From the NCBI GenBank assembly GCA_034508935.3, contig CM067446.1:26168630-26232629 (forward strand): a DNA stretch of 64,000 bases, in the 5' to 3' direction. Source of the stretch: Berghia stephanieae. Lineage: Eukaryota; Mollusca; Gastropoda; Nudibranchia; Aeolidiidae. Below are positions 47,611-58,902 of the stretch, piece by piece. The first letter of the stretch is position 1. Every line of letters begins with the position of its first letter. Made by a program: the position numbers and the translations under genes. The notes below the pieces were generated by a model. The model saw nothing but the letters and a program-made list of their open reading frames with translations, had not been told where the DNA came from and searched no databases.

Positions 47611-48350
47611 TAATACCGGATAGGGAGACTTTTGGTACCCCTATTAGTTCATTTTACAGTACTTTACCAATAGGGAGACCAAAATCCGGTCCCCCTATTG
47701 ATTTGACCTCTAGCACATTCACTTTTCTATTTTTAGTTTAAAGTTGTCAACCCAACCGTCAAGGATATATAATTGTAAATCATAGTATTGAAGTTATTTG
47801 TTAAACACCACAGTAAGAAGAGTTATGCCTAAATTTTCACGTTGGTCAATAAGGTGACCGCCTGAAAAAGTACAATAGGGGTACCAGTGTTTTCATCGAT
47901 ATATTTCAATAGTGAGGCAATATATCTTTCCGAAATTTTCTCTAAAATTCTAGAGCATTATATGGATTTTTATAGTAATGAAAACCTAATATAAAATTGT
48001 GTGAAAGTTGATGAACTGAGGAATGAACAAGATATACGAATTATAATCTATTTTTAGAAACAGATTTATCGAATCTTGGTCCGGATTCTTATCTTGGTGA
48101 CAAGAGACAAGCAAACATAGTAACTCTTTTTTTCGTGAAACGTATGTTCTTGAAATTTAAAAGAAAATAGCCAGAAGGTTTCGGACTTAATTTTCTTTTT
48201 TTTTCCAAAGGACAATAGTCATAAGGTAAATAATTTTAAAAAAATCCTTTTACAGCACAAGATGGCATGATTTTTTGTTTAAGAGTTTAGAGAAAAACTT
48301 GCACATGATAGTCTTCAGCTTTTTTTTTGTTGTTTTTATTTTCTATATAG
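47040..48350. other. Intergenic/5' intronic DNA with CA and TA tracts
   Basis: CA-rich tracts at 47127-47200 and a (TA)n array at 47549-47606. An inverted 'ccaatagggagacc'/'ggtccccctattg' pair lies at 47667-47700. No exon seen before 48351. Confidence 0.5.
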
Positions 48351-48412
48351 ACTCCAACTCAGAGCCTGAAAGTGATGCAGAACAAAGTTCCATATCACAT
48401 GATTCATTTGTG
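48351..48412 (+). CDS. Upstream exon 1 of zinc-finger/recombinase-like gene
   Basis: Acceptor 'ttctatatag' and donor 'gtaagtat' bound 62 bases (two bases completing a codon plus 20 codons, ending in phase 0). The product (SNSEPESDAEQSSISHDSFV) is acidic and Ser-rich. Earlier exons are implied by the phase-1 acceptor but not found. The next exon starts in phase 0, as required. Confidence 0.5.
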
Positions 48413-48429
48413 GTAAGTATGTACATTAA

Positions 48430-48620
48430 AATAAAATCATAACATTTGTATAGCGTTTATCCACAGTTGGCACCATGCTCAAAATGCTTCACATCAACAT
48501 ATTTTGTGGTGGACAAAACACATTTGCCACAAAAGATGAGACCTGCAGTCTGTTAGGCGCAATACAATATTTCAGGACAAGGACAACACTGTTTTACACC
48601 AGTGAGATCTCCTAGTTTTT
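48430..48620 (-). mobile_element. Degenerate SINE tail in intron
   Basis: On the minus strand 'gtgaagcattttgagcatgg' and 'ataaacgctatacaaatgtt' match the conserved SINE tail also seen at 18789-18850. The head is not recognisable. Confidence 0.45.
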
Positions 48621-49229
48621 TGTTGTTAAAAATTTTTCTTTGCAGTGGACTTCGCCAACAATAACACTATTTTAAACCTTCCTCGTTATATTTTGAAGTG
48701 ATATTCATTGATGAGCCATTCACATTTGAAGTCGTTTGTTTTTTTATTTGACAAAATGTGAAAATGATGCGTTTCCAGGAAAAATTAAAATAGCTTCTGT
48801 TGGGATTATACTTTTGATCTCGCATTTTGTCCAAATTCTCTTGCATCGTAATGTTTATCAACTTTTTTTGTTAACTATATTGCAGTTGCAAGGTTAGGAA
48901 GTTCATATTGTTGCAATGACAACCGTTTATATGTCCAGAATCGTAGTGATATAAAAAATTGTTTTGTAGTTGTTGGTCCTGGTGTAGGATTTAAAGAGTT
49001 GGTTAAAAACGGTTTACTGAAACCCTGGTTGGTGTATCTATATTTATCCAAGCACAGTTGAACATATTAAATACTTAGACAATATGTCTGCCTTTCTCAA
49101 CTCTTTTTTATTATACTTGCATTATTAACCAGCTAATTGTTTAGTTGGATTATTAAACAATGGCTCTTCATGTTTATTGTCAACATGAATAAATTGATTG
49201 ATCTGTCATCTTTTCCACAAAATATACAG

Positions 49230-49446
49230 GGTCCCGATTTTGTTGCTGACTCCGAGTCTGATTCCTCTACGTACTCTGTGAGGTACCCAATGCTGAGTAC
49301 ATCATTGTCTTTGGAACCTAGTGCTCATTCCCCAACTCAGTCAGAGCCTCATCCACAACTATCACAGACTGAACCTCGTTGCCAGTCTGGGACCCAGGTT
49401 CAACCCGAATGCTATACACTTGCAAACCAACGTGTTACGTGCAATG
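49230..49446 (+). CDS. Upstream exon 2 of zinc-finger/recombinase-like gene
   Basis: Acceptor 'aaaatatacag', donor 'gtgagtca'; 217 bases, phase 0 in and phase 1 out. It begins GPDFVADSESDSSTYS and continues Ser/Pro/Gln-rich. An acidic 'FV-DSESDSS' stretch is what I recall at the N terminus of the large family of invertebrate and fish proteins with this recombinase-like core, which supports linking it to 51380. Confidence 0.55.
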
Positions 49447-49584
49447 GTGAGTCATTTTTTTGTCATTCTTCTCCTTTGATATTTGTGGGATCAATTTTAA
49501 TTTACCCATTCCTTTTAAAAGAAAACTTCCACCCCCTCCATGGTGCTGCATTTGTGTTATTGCATTTTTTTTCTGTTTTGGCAG

Positions 49585-49674
49585 TGCTGCGTCGCAAAAT
49601 ACGCTACCATTTACATAACAAGCACAAATCCAAATTTGATAGGGTGGACATCTTAGAATCTGAAACCCCAATGT
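49585..49674 (+). CDS. Upstream exon 3 of zinc-finger/recombinase-like gene
   Basis: Acceptor 'gttttggcag', donor 'gtgagtga'; 90 bases, phase 1 in and phase 1 out. The product LRRKIRYHLHNKHKSKF...ETPM is basic and ends a finger-like H-x4-H pattern. Joined directly to the acceptor at 51379 it would create a stop codon at the junction (T + AG), so either another small exon lies between or a different donor/acceptor is used. Confidence 0.45.
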
Positions 49675-50558
49675 GTGAGTGATATCAGTGAAACCAGCCA
49701 TAAAAATGTTCATGTTTATTTTATTGGGGTTTTTTTTTGTCTGTAATAGACTTAAATTGCTTGTATTGTAAGTGTTAAAATGGTTTTTTTGTTACAACCC
49801 ATCTATATATTAAAACTGTTTCTTTGTATTTCTATGATGCTTAAGGCTTTTTTTCACAGACCAGCTGGAAACTTAACGAGAATCAGAGTAGATAACATTT
49901 TTATTAATCTTGCAACCTAAACAGTATATGATGATTGGGAGCATTTAAAGAAAAGCACATTTTCTTTTTAATTTGTCGGTACTAAAATTATACTTTGATA
50001 ATGCCTGCTGTGCTACAAACCCTTTTGACTTCCAGGTTCAATATTTTTCTTTATTCTAAAATTCTTGGGTTTCCTTTCAATGACAACTGAGATCATTAAA
50101 ATTCAGCTCACAACATGATGTGTGTAGATTTGATGAAAACATATGTTCGAGTTGAGAAGCAGTGTTCACGAACTTGCTGATCGTTTTTACTAGCATTTAT
50201 TTTCCTAACTTACCTGTATCAATTAACAAAGGCAAGACTCAAATATTTTCTATCTGAACAGTGTGTTTGTTATTGAAATATTTCCGGCATATACATGTCA
50301 TATTTCATTCCCACAAAATATAAATCAGGATTAAGTTGTCTGGGCATCAGCATCGTTCAGGCAGTTGGGGGGAAGTCTTTAAGGAATTAATGAAGCCGAT
50401 GCTCAACCGGTCTGGAGGACGTTTGATTGATGTCGGCTGTTTGTTCTGCCAGCCGGTGATGTTTTCTCACTCCCTCAATGACAAAGTCATTGTTATGACT
50501 ATGAACTATAGTCTATTATTACTTTTGTTACTATATTAATTGTTACTTATAGCCGCTA

Positions 50559-50664
<106 letters not shown>

Positions 50665-51379
50665 GATATTGCCTTCATTGCATTCTATTACTATTATTGA
50701 TATAATTAATTTCTGATTGTTGTAAATAATTTATGTGAATTGAATTTTGTCGATTGGCCAAGGGCCTACAATAAACTTAAATGAAATGTTAGTCTTTGGA
50801 TAGGACTTGGGTCTATTCTTGATTGCTTTTCCGCCTGGGTCGAGTGAAGCATTTGGAGTAAATTTTGTTGCTCAACGTAAAAAACATGACGCTTACCATT
50901 CCGCTGATACTGATACCTCCAAGGGGTGGTTGGGGAAAAACCTAAAATTCTTTTGACATTCTGTCTGATTTTTCGCTGAAACAACAAAGGACAATCTATG
51001 TATTCAGATGAGACTTCAATGTGTTACTATTCCGATTTATGTTCATATTTTGATTATAATGAAGAGGGAACCCTGAACCCAGTGAAGTGGGTGGATTGAT
51101 CTATTTATTTCTATTTCAAAACAAAAATATGGCGTCTTTTCACTGGATTTGTTATGTGGCAGAGGTCTCCACAAATCTAACATACCTCTTCCAAAGGAAT
51201 AGATGGTAGAAAAGTATATAACAAGAAGGAATTATGACAGTTACTTGTCCAGGCCTTAAATATTTGGAATGCTATTCCTCTCTATCGCTGTCATGTAGCT
51301 GATGTGCATATGATCTGTCTATTGATTTATTTTCATAGTTCATAGCATGATGTGCTTTATTTTCTTCTTTTTTTTCCAG

Positions 51380-53394
51380 AGAAATACAAAAAGCCAAGGA
51401 GACCCTGTCCATACTGTGGACAGTTGCAAACAAAACTCTCAAGGCATTTGATGAGGAAACACAAAGATGAGACAGAAGTTACAGAGGCCATGAAACAGCC
51501 TGTAAAGGAAAGGGATAGAACAATGGATTATCTCAAGAAAAAGGGCATTTTTTATTCAAACACTAGAAACAATTCAATAGTTATGCGTGAGAGAGCACAA
51601 GGGTCACATGAAGTTGTTATGTGTGCTGGCTGTAAGGGGTTTTACTCTGGACGAAGGGTTTATGAACACAAAAAGAAATGTAGTACTGAGCATGCTCTGT
51701 GTACTGGGGTTGTAAAATTTTATCCCGTGGCTCCCAATGCAAGTAAAGAAATAAAGGAGAATATTCTTGACAAATTTCGGAATGATGAAGTGGGAAATTT
51801 GTGTCGATCAGACAAAGCTATAGTATTGTTAGGAACAAAATTGTGGAGTAAAAGTTCAAAGAAGGAGAGAAAAGTTATAATGAGTGATTTACGCATCTTA
51901 GGAAATTTGATTTTAAAAACTAGGAAGAGAACGAATCAACCTTCTTTCTCTGGAGAGGACGTGGTGAAGCGTTGTAACTTTAATGAAATATCGCAAACCA
52001 TTTCTGAAATGACTTTGAAAGAGGATGGGACATTGAAAGCAGGCTTGAAGCTTTCAATTGGATTTATATTGAAAAAGTTAATTAATTTCTTAAAAGGGGA
52101 ATATATAATGCAAAACAAAATGGAAGAATCCGCAGAGATAGATTTGTTCAAAGCTGTCCTGGATTATAATTGGGATAGTATTTTTTTTACAGCCAGAGTT
52201 CAATGTGAAGCAAAGAGAACAAATTTGAGAAAACCCAAAGAGATGCCATTAGAGAATGATATAAAGAAGCTACGGCAATTTATTACTGAAGAGATGGTCC
52301 GTATTTGTGAGGATGATTATCAATTATTTGATTCACATATGTTTGTTAGGCTTCGCAATGTCATCGTAGCTAGGCTTACAATGTTTAATGCGAGGAGAGG
52401 CGGAGAACCCGCAAGGATGTTGTTAAAAGACTGGAATGATGCAGATTCAGATGTATGGGTTGATCCCCAGCTTGTACAACATGTCACTGATCCTCTGGAA
52501 AAAGCGTTACTTGAGAAGTATAAGCTGGCCTATCAGTCTGGAAAGGGAAGCAAGATGTTGGTCCCTGTGTTGATACCCAATGACACAATTCAGCCTTTAA
52601 GGAAACTTGCACAGGAGCGTAAAGCTGTTGATATTTCAGACAACCCATTTCTTTTTCCAAATACAGGAATATCCAAAGATCATGTAAGTGGTTACATTGC
52701 CATCAAATATGTCACTTCCTTAGTAAAGGATTTAGAGAAACCCCAGTTGTTAATAGCTGATAAATTCAGGCACCGAGCTTCGACATTATTTGCCTTACTT
52801 GATGTCCCACAACACGAGAGAGATGTCTTCTATCGACATATGGGACACAGTGAATCAATCAATCAAAACATTTATCAGTGTCCACTTGCAATACGAGAAA
52901 TAACAGAAGTTGGTCATTTTTTGGGTCAAATTGATAACTCAGCATCGGTCACTGGGAAGGAAATTGTAACATTGAAACAAATGACTCTGTAGTGAATAGA
53001 GACTCAAATGCAAATTTTGGAACATCCATAGTAACAGCTGCAAATCAAGAAGAAATATTTGATGGTGAAGCAGGAGTGCCAAATCAGCTTACGTGTTCTT
53101 CAAAACAAACTGAACCCAAGAGGAATTCAAGCAAAAATCGGAGATACATGTCATGGTCAGATGAGGATACAGATAGAGTCAAGTCATATTTTAAAAACTT
53201 TGTCGAAGATGTTTCAGCACATGGTTCAAGGGGATCATTACCTAGAAAGTCTGAAATTATTCTGTTCTTAAAACACCACAGGGTATTTTCACAAAAAGGA
53301 ATCCCTGAAGGTACACTAATTAGTTTGGTGAAGACAAAGATTTTTAATGAAAGAAAATAAATATAGAAGGGAAAGAGCGTTTCAATCGGTGTAA
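51380..53394 (+). CDS. Zinc-finger/tyrosine-recombinase-like gene, last exon, copy A
   Basis: Same exon as in copy B (58903-60917). It begins after the acceptor 'cttttttttccag'; the Met at 51352 lies in the polypyrimidine tract and is not the start. It encodes the two Cys/His fingers, the recombinase-like core and the C-terminal domain. Relative to copy B it lacks one G in a run at 52954-52956, which shifts the frame to a stop at 52990, and has one extra A near 53356. Between these the original reading continues in another frame from about 52992. Both differences are in homopolymers, so they may be sequencing errors rather than real lesions. Confidence 0.7.
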
Positions 53395-54594
53395 TGACAA
53401 TCATGAATTTGATTTGTATTACATTCATTGTATTGTATAGTGTTATTGACATATTTTGGGGGTTTACAAAAACGTTTTATCTTTATATAGTACAATCTGT
53501 TCATCATTGCAATATCCTTTTTTATATTATATGAACATTCATTTGCTCAGCTTGAGAGACAAATGCTTTGTAGAACCATAGCTGCCAACCGTTCTGTTAA
53601 AAACGGATTTGTTCCGTATTTGACTTCCTGAGTCCGTAAGTGCTTATTTTTAGTTCAAAATCCGTATTTTGTAATTTTTGACTAATTTGTGGTAAAAAAG
53701 CCATGTGAGCCTAATGAATTATTATTATTGATCCATTATTATTACTATTACTACTACTACTATTGTTGTTATTATTATTATCATTATTATTGGTGTCCAG
53801 TGAGAGCATAATCTCCATTTGTGTAGCTCTTTAATTTGAATTATGCCTCTAACATAAATGATTTTCAACAATTAAAAAAGTTCCATTCGTTTATATGACG
53901 CCTGTATTTTACTCAAACCTTTCATAATGTATTGGAGATTTGCATAGGATATGGATGTTAGCCTCGATATACTTTGAATATTCTAAGACAGTATTGATAC
54001 TTTCACTATTTGTTACAAATATTATTTTAATTAAGAATAAAATTAAATCCACCTTTTTGATTGGAAGGTATTCAATAAGAAAATCAATTGCTTATATTGA
54101 TTAAAGATGACAATGATTATTTCCCTTTATTAATTTATGAAATATATAAATTTAATCCCTTTAAAAACATCTTCATCTGATTTTAATTTTTTTTTTTTCA
54201 AGCAAGCTTTTGTAACGGTTTAGGTTCAAGAAAAATAAGTATACTCCATTTTTAGGTGTGTTTATCTTGTCAAAGTAAAGAAGTAGGAATTCTCTAATAT
54301 TTAGAGGTGCATTTTACTATAACTACTATTATAGTATACTACTTAAAGACCATTATGTTGCATGAAAGAAAACATATATGCAATCGTCTACTTTTTATCT
54401 GAACTCACCTAATTTTTACCCAAAACGCCCTCTCAAGTGATGTACCAGGTTGGTAGTTATGCATTTCTAACCATCTTAAGTTATTTCATTTATTTTACAA
54501 TCGTGCTTCTTGTGTATTGGTCCTTATCAAAGTTGAGGCAGTTGAATTCTTTCTTTATATTGTCTGTTCTGAATTTTGATCTCATTGTGGAAAG

Positions 54595-55110
54595 CTCCCA
54601 TAGCGGGCAGGGAGGTACACACTGTGTCTTCTATCCCCTTATATCTGTTTTCCAACATGCTTTCAGTCTTTGTCTTGGAATGAGATTACTTGTTTTTTTC
54701 CTGGCCCTCGCCGGAGTCCTAGCTGGGAGGGAAGCAGTCAAATGCATATTTATTGTTTTGGGAGATGATATTTTTTTCCTTGTAAATCATCTCTCTGTTA
54801 TGTATTATTACTATATTTGTTATTTTTTAATGTATAATGTAAGCATTTGAGTGTGTTCCTCTTTGTTGGATTTTGTTCTTGTGTCCGGATAAGACTTATA
54901 GGTGATCTCAAACTTAGTACATTGGTGATACGCTCTTGGAATCTACATCTGATCCCTATTTGTTCCCAGTTCCCCTATGTCTTACTTTCTCTTGGATGCT
55001 TCAACTGTAATTCTAGAACTTTTTACTATCCAATTTTCTTCCTTTTTACTGGCGCTGATATAACCTAAATGTGTTGCAAGCGCCGTAAAACCCTTAAAAA
55101 CAAAAAACAA
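54595..55110 (+). mobile_element. Family B retroposon inside the TIR element, unit A
   Basis: Plus-strand copy lacking about 16 bases at its 5' end. Target duplication tcattgtggaaag at 54582-54594 and 55111-55123 is perfect. It ends '...gtaaaacccttaaaaacaaaaaac'. The hydrophobic open frame across it (to 54850) is an artefact. Confidence 0.85.
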
Positions 55111-55263
55111 TCATTGTGGAAAGTGTCATTTTAACGATTCAAATGTGCTGGTACTAAACCCGATAATTGAGCAACATTTGGACTAGCCTCTGTCATCTCA
55201 AACTTGTTAGTGTTAGTAATAGTAATTAAAAAGGCTGACTTTTATATGTTGCGATTCGATGAA

Positions 55264-55288
55264 GGGGGGGGGGGGGGGGGGGGGGGGG
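55264..55288. repeat. Poly-G run (25 G)
   Basis: 25 consecutive G; the matching run in unit B (62788-62814) has 27. Confidence 0.95.
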
Positions 55289-56130
55289 CTTCGGCACACA
55301 TCGCCCCTCATCCGGGCAAAATGAGCGTTCCTTATTTTATTTTTGAAAAGTTGGCAGCTATGTAGAACTATCTGAAAGAATCAGATATGGCAGAATAAAA
55401 AGTCTTTCTACTAACCCTAACTTAATTGGCCAATGTAGCTTTATGTTCAGCATTTTCTAGATACCTAATGTAAAATTTCACTATTCTTTTTATGATAGTT
55501 TTAAGAGTTGCAATCTTTAGAGGTGACTGTCAAGAAATGACACCTCTGTGCATTTAATTTCATTCTTTCTTTATCCCCTCATCCTTAATCAGAATAATAA
55601 TAATTAATAATGAAAAAAATGCAGCAACGACAGCTTAGAACGGCATAAAGTGCTTAAGAATTATTTTTTTTGCATTAAACTTTATTCAAACGATTTTCAA
55701 CACTTTTGCTTCACAGTTTATGCTTTTTAACAAATGCAATTAAGCAACTTACCAGCAACAACATATTGGTTTGTTATCATTTGAGGGTTTTATCAGTAAA
55801 ACTGTTTCTATCCTTTTATGTTGCACTGTACACATAGCAAACTTCATGCTTTTATTTGGTGACCAAAGACTTATGTGATACAGTGGATGAATGTTTGTGA
55901 TGGCTTTTGGAACTGAAATAAACCTGCAATATGATTTGTAGACTTCTATCGTTATGTATCATTTTTCGGTCAAATGTAAATGTAATTTTACACGAGCTTG
56001 ATGTATCATAAAACCCACAATGAGCTCAACGTGCAGCTGGTAGTAGATTTATATGGACACGAACAACGTTGTTACAATTCAGTAACGTACTCCAATTAAC
56101 ACAAGTGAGACTGTAAATGAGACTTTTACA

Positions 56131-56225
56131 ATGACTCTGCATCGCCACAAATATGGATTCGAACCCTGGCAACTCGGGCGTCAGACGAACTGTCTACCAC
56201 GAAACCAAAGCAAGCATTGTGCAAG
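56131..56225 (-). mobile_element. tRNA-like SINE head, unit A
   Basis: On the minus strand 'ggtttcgtggtagacagttcg' resembles an A-box region and 'cagggttcgaatcc' a B box. The spacing is tRNA-like. Body and tail are not clear. The same fragment recurs at 63658-63752. Confidence 0.55.
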
Positions 56226-56303
56226 TTAAAGTGAATGAGATGTTGATTGAAGCCGTTCATTGTGTCCATCAGATCTGCTGTCCTATCCATCCAACTCCAT
56301 TCA

Positions 56304-56837
56304 CTCACTGGGTGGGGTTCCCGACTTCCCATAATGGGCAGGGACGTACTCGTTGCGTCTTCTATCCCCCTATGTCTGTTTTCCAACTTGTTTTCTGTCT
56401 TTGTCTCGGGATGGGATGGGATTACTTGGTTTTGTCCAGGACCTGGCTGGGAGGGAAACAGTCAAATGTATAGTTCGAGTTTTGGGAGATTATATTTTTC
56501 CCTTGTAAATCATCTGTCTGTTATGCTCTTTATTGTTTTGTTTACATATTATTTATGCTTTGTAAACATTTGAGTGTATCCCTCTTTGTTGGGACCTGTG
56601 CTTGTGTCTGAATGAGACGTTTAGGTGATCTCAAACTAAGTACTTTGATAGTGGGCTCTTGGAATCTACTGTTTCCTATTTGAAACAAATCCCTTTGCCT
56701 TACTTTTTCTTGGGTGCTCTAATTGTAGTTCCAGAACTTTTTACTATCCCATTTTCTTCCTTTTTACTGGCGCTGATATGACCTTAATGTGTTGCAAGCG
56801 CCGTAAAACCCTTAAAAACAAAACAAAACAAACCAAG
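56304..56837 (+). mobile_element. Family B retroposon, second copy in unit A
   Basis: Full-length plus-strand copy from 'gggtggggttcccgac' to 'gtaaaacccttaaaaacaaaacaaaacaa'. Flanks share tccattca (56296-56303 and 56838-56845), a probable target duplication. Confidence 0.82.
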
Positions 56838-57189
56838 TCCATTCAGTGGTATACAACAACAACAAATAAACTCCTCTGCCTGGTCCCTTCTATCTCTGAT
56901 CTTAACCTGGGTCGTCAGGTTTCTAAAGGGGTCGGGGACTGCAAAAACAATGGCGCACGGAGCAACTGGGAATATTTTTTGCCGTGTTTGAGTCCCAGGT
57001 TATTTCCCTGAGCGCCCCTTCTGAGGGATGGACCTTCCCAGGAGTTAGTAAATGCGTTGCTCGGCCACTTCACTCTACGCACACTGGGATAAGCTTCGAC
57101 ACTATGGCCATGAAGCTCTTAATCTTAAGGACTTACTTTATTTTAGACAATTTGGTGGTAGCTCACTTGAAAATGCACTCTTAGGTATA

Positions 57190-57501
57190 CACATATATAA
57201 ACATATACTGGGCTCCTAAAAGGGTTTTTTAATGTGGTCTCCCTAAAAACATGTTTTTACCAAATGTCTCCTTAAAGCTACAGAAACACTTAGTAAAACA
57301 TTAGGGGGACGAGTAATTTTCTATATATCATTGTGATCATCAAGCATCAGAATTGTGTTCATAAATCATTGTAGGGAATCAAACTATACTCATTTGAACA
57401 AAGATTGAACAGTTTAATCAATTTGAACAAGACATATGCTTGGTCCTCCAATTGGTGCATTTCACAGTGGTCACCTTAATAGTGGATTGATACTTATATA
57501 T

Positions 57502-57563
<62 letters not shown>

Positions 57564-58537
57564 CTTTAAGGCATTCTTATTGATAGTTCTGGAGATAGAG
57601 TGAAATAAAAAAAAAACTGTATGTGTTATCCAGTTTTTGTGGCATTTAAGTCCCCGTTCTGATAAAGTGGGTGGTTTGTTAATGAATGAATGGCAAGTTA
57701 ACCCTCGGTTTAAGTCCATCACAATCATAATCCTAGCCCATCCTATTAAATTTCAGTTTAACCCTCTAAACGTCCTACTAAAAAAATATGGCACACTCAA
57801 AATATAATTTAAAATCCAGATTCATTTTGAATTTGGCACTCGGGTGTGCAAAAAATAATCGTAGGCTTTCACTTTCTTTCAAACTTAAAATTACCAACTA
57901 TACATTCACAACAAACAAGATGAAAGTATAAATTTTTGTTTTATTCAGACATAAAAGTTACTTAGCACATGGATTTACCAGAAACTTCTTTTTTCAACAC
58001 CATGAAAAGATGAATCAAACGAAAATGATAGATAATTATTTATACATCCGGCATTGTATTGGGATATCTTTTTTTAGAACAGAAATGAAAATAAAGAAAT
58101 TCTAAAATGTAAAAGTAACAAAATGATTTTCACCATAAATTTTGTAACTCATCAACAAGTGAATCACAAGTGGTTTGGAATGCATTTTGGATAAAAACAG
58201 ATAGGATTGAAATACTTTTAATATCTAAATTTATCAACGATAATCATGGCACAAAATAACACCTCACTCTACAACCCTCATCATTCTATCCTGTCACAGG
58301 CACTGATACTGTACAAAGTCACGTAGCCTCAGAATCTCTACTGACAGAAATCCGATATTATGTCAAATCTGATAAAGTGTGTGTGGTTAAGTGCTAGACA
58401 TTTGTAACAGAGAACAATATATTTTTGTAAAAACCAGCCTTTTCACTGGCTCCAGATCGATCAAAGTGACCAAACACACTCAATTTGAGTGACGACCATC
58501 TCACCGGAACAACTTGACATACAATAAAATTCATGCA
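57190..58537. other. Remainder of unit A, no gene seen
   Basis: Contains a (TA)n array at about 57496-57560 and AT-rich unique sequence. There is no exon upstream of the copy B coding exon apart from its own intron sequence, so copy B has no private 5' exons in this window. Confidence 0.55.
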
Positions 58538-58902
58538 TTCAATGTGTTACTATTCCGATTTATGTTCATATTTTGATTATAATGAAGAGGGAACCCTGAA
58601 CCCAGTGAAGTGGGTGGATTGATCTATTTATTTCTATTTCAAAACAAAAATATGGCGTCTTTTCACTGGATTTGTTATGTGGCAGAGGTCTCCACAAATC
58701 TAACATACCTCTTCCAAAGGAATAGATGGTAGAAAAGTATATAACAAGAAGGAATTATGACAGTTACTTGTCCAGGCCTTAAATATTTGGAATGCTATTC
58801 CTCTCTATCGCTGTCATGTAGCTGATGTGCATATGATCTGTCTATTGATTTATTTTCATAGTTCATAGCATGATGTGCTTTATTTTCTTCTTTTTTTTCC
58901 AG

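Larger units (their letters stand above)
53577..55362. mobile_element. TIR DNA transposon with 6-bp target duplication, unit A
   Basis: Inverted ends CATAGCTGCCAAC at 53577 and its complement ending at 55362, flanked by TAGAAC on both sides (53571-53576 and 55363-55368). Length 1786 bp including a nested family B copy (54595-55110) and a poly-G run (55264-55288). No transposase frame; superfamily not assigned. Confidence 0.75.
51015..58537 (+). repeat. Tandem duplication, unit A (7523 bp)
   Basis: From 'ttcaatgtgttactattccg' at 51015 the sequence is repeated from 58538 on, up to the window end. The shift is 7523 bases, exactly the unit length, so the two are head-to-tail neighbours. Differences I noticed are all short indels in or next to homopolymer or A/C-rich runs (near 52955, 53356, 54421, 54965, 55085, 55264-55288, 55308 and 55614). 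No clear base substitution was seen. Confidence 0.93.

Noticed and set aside
54437-54850. 137-residue hydrophobic open frame with apparent membrane segments
   Set aside because: It runs through the TIR element into family B and recurs with it; T-rich DNA gives spurious hydrophobic products.
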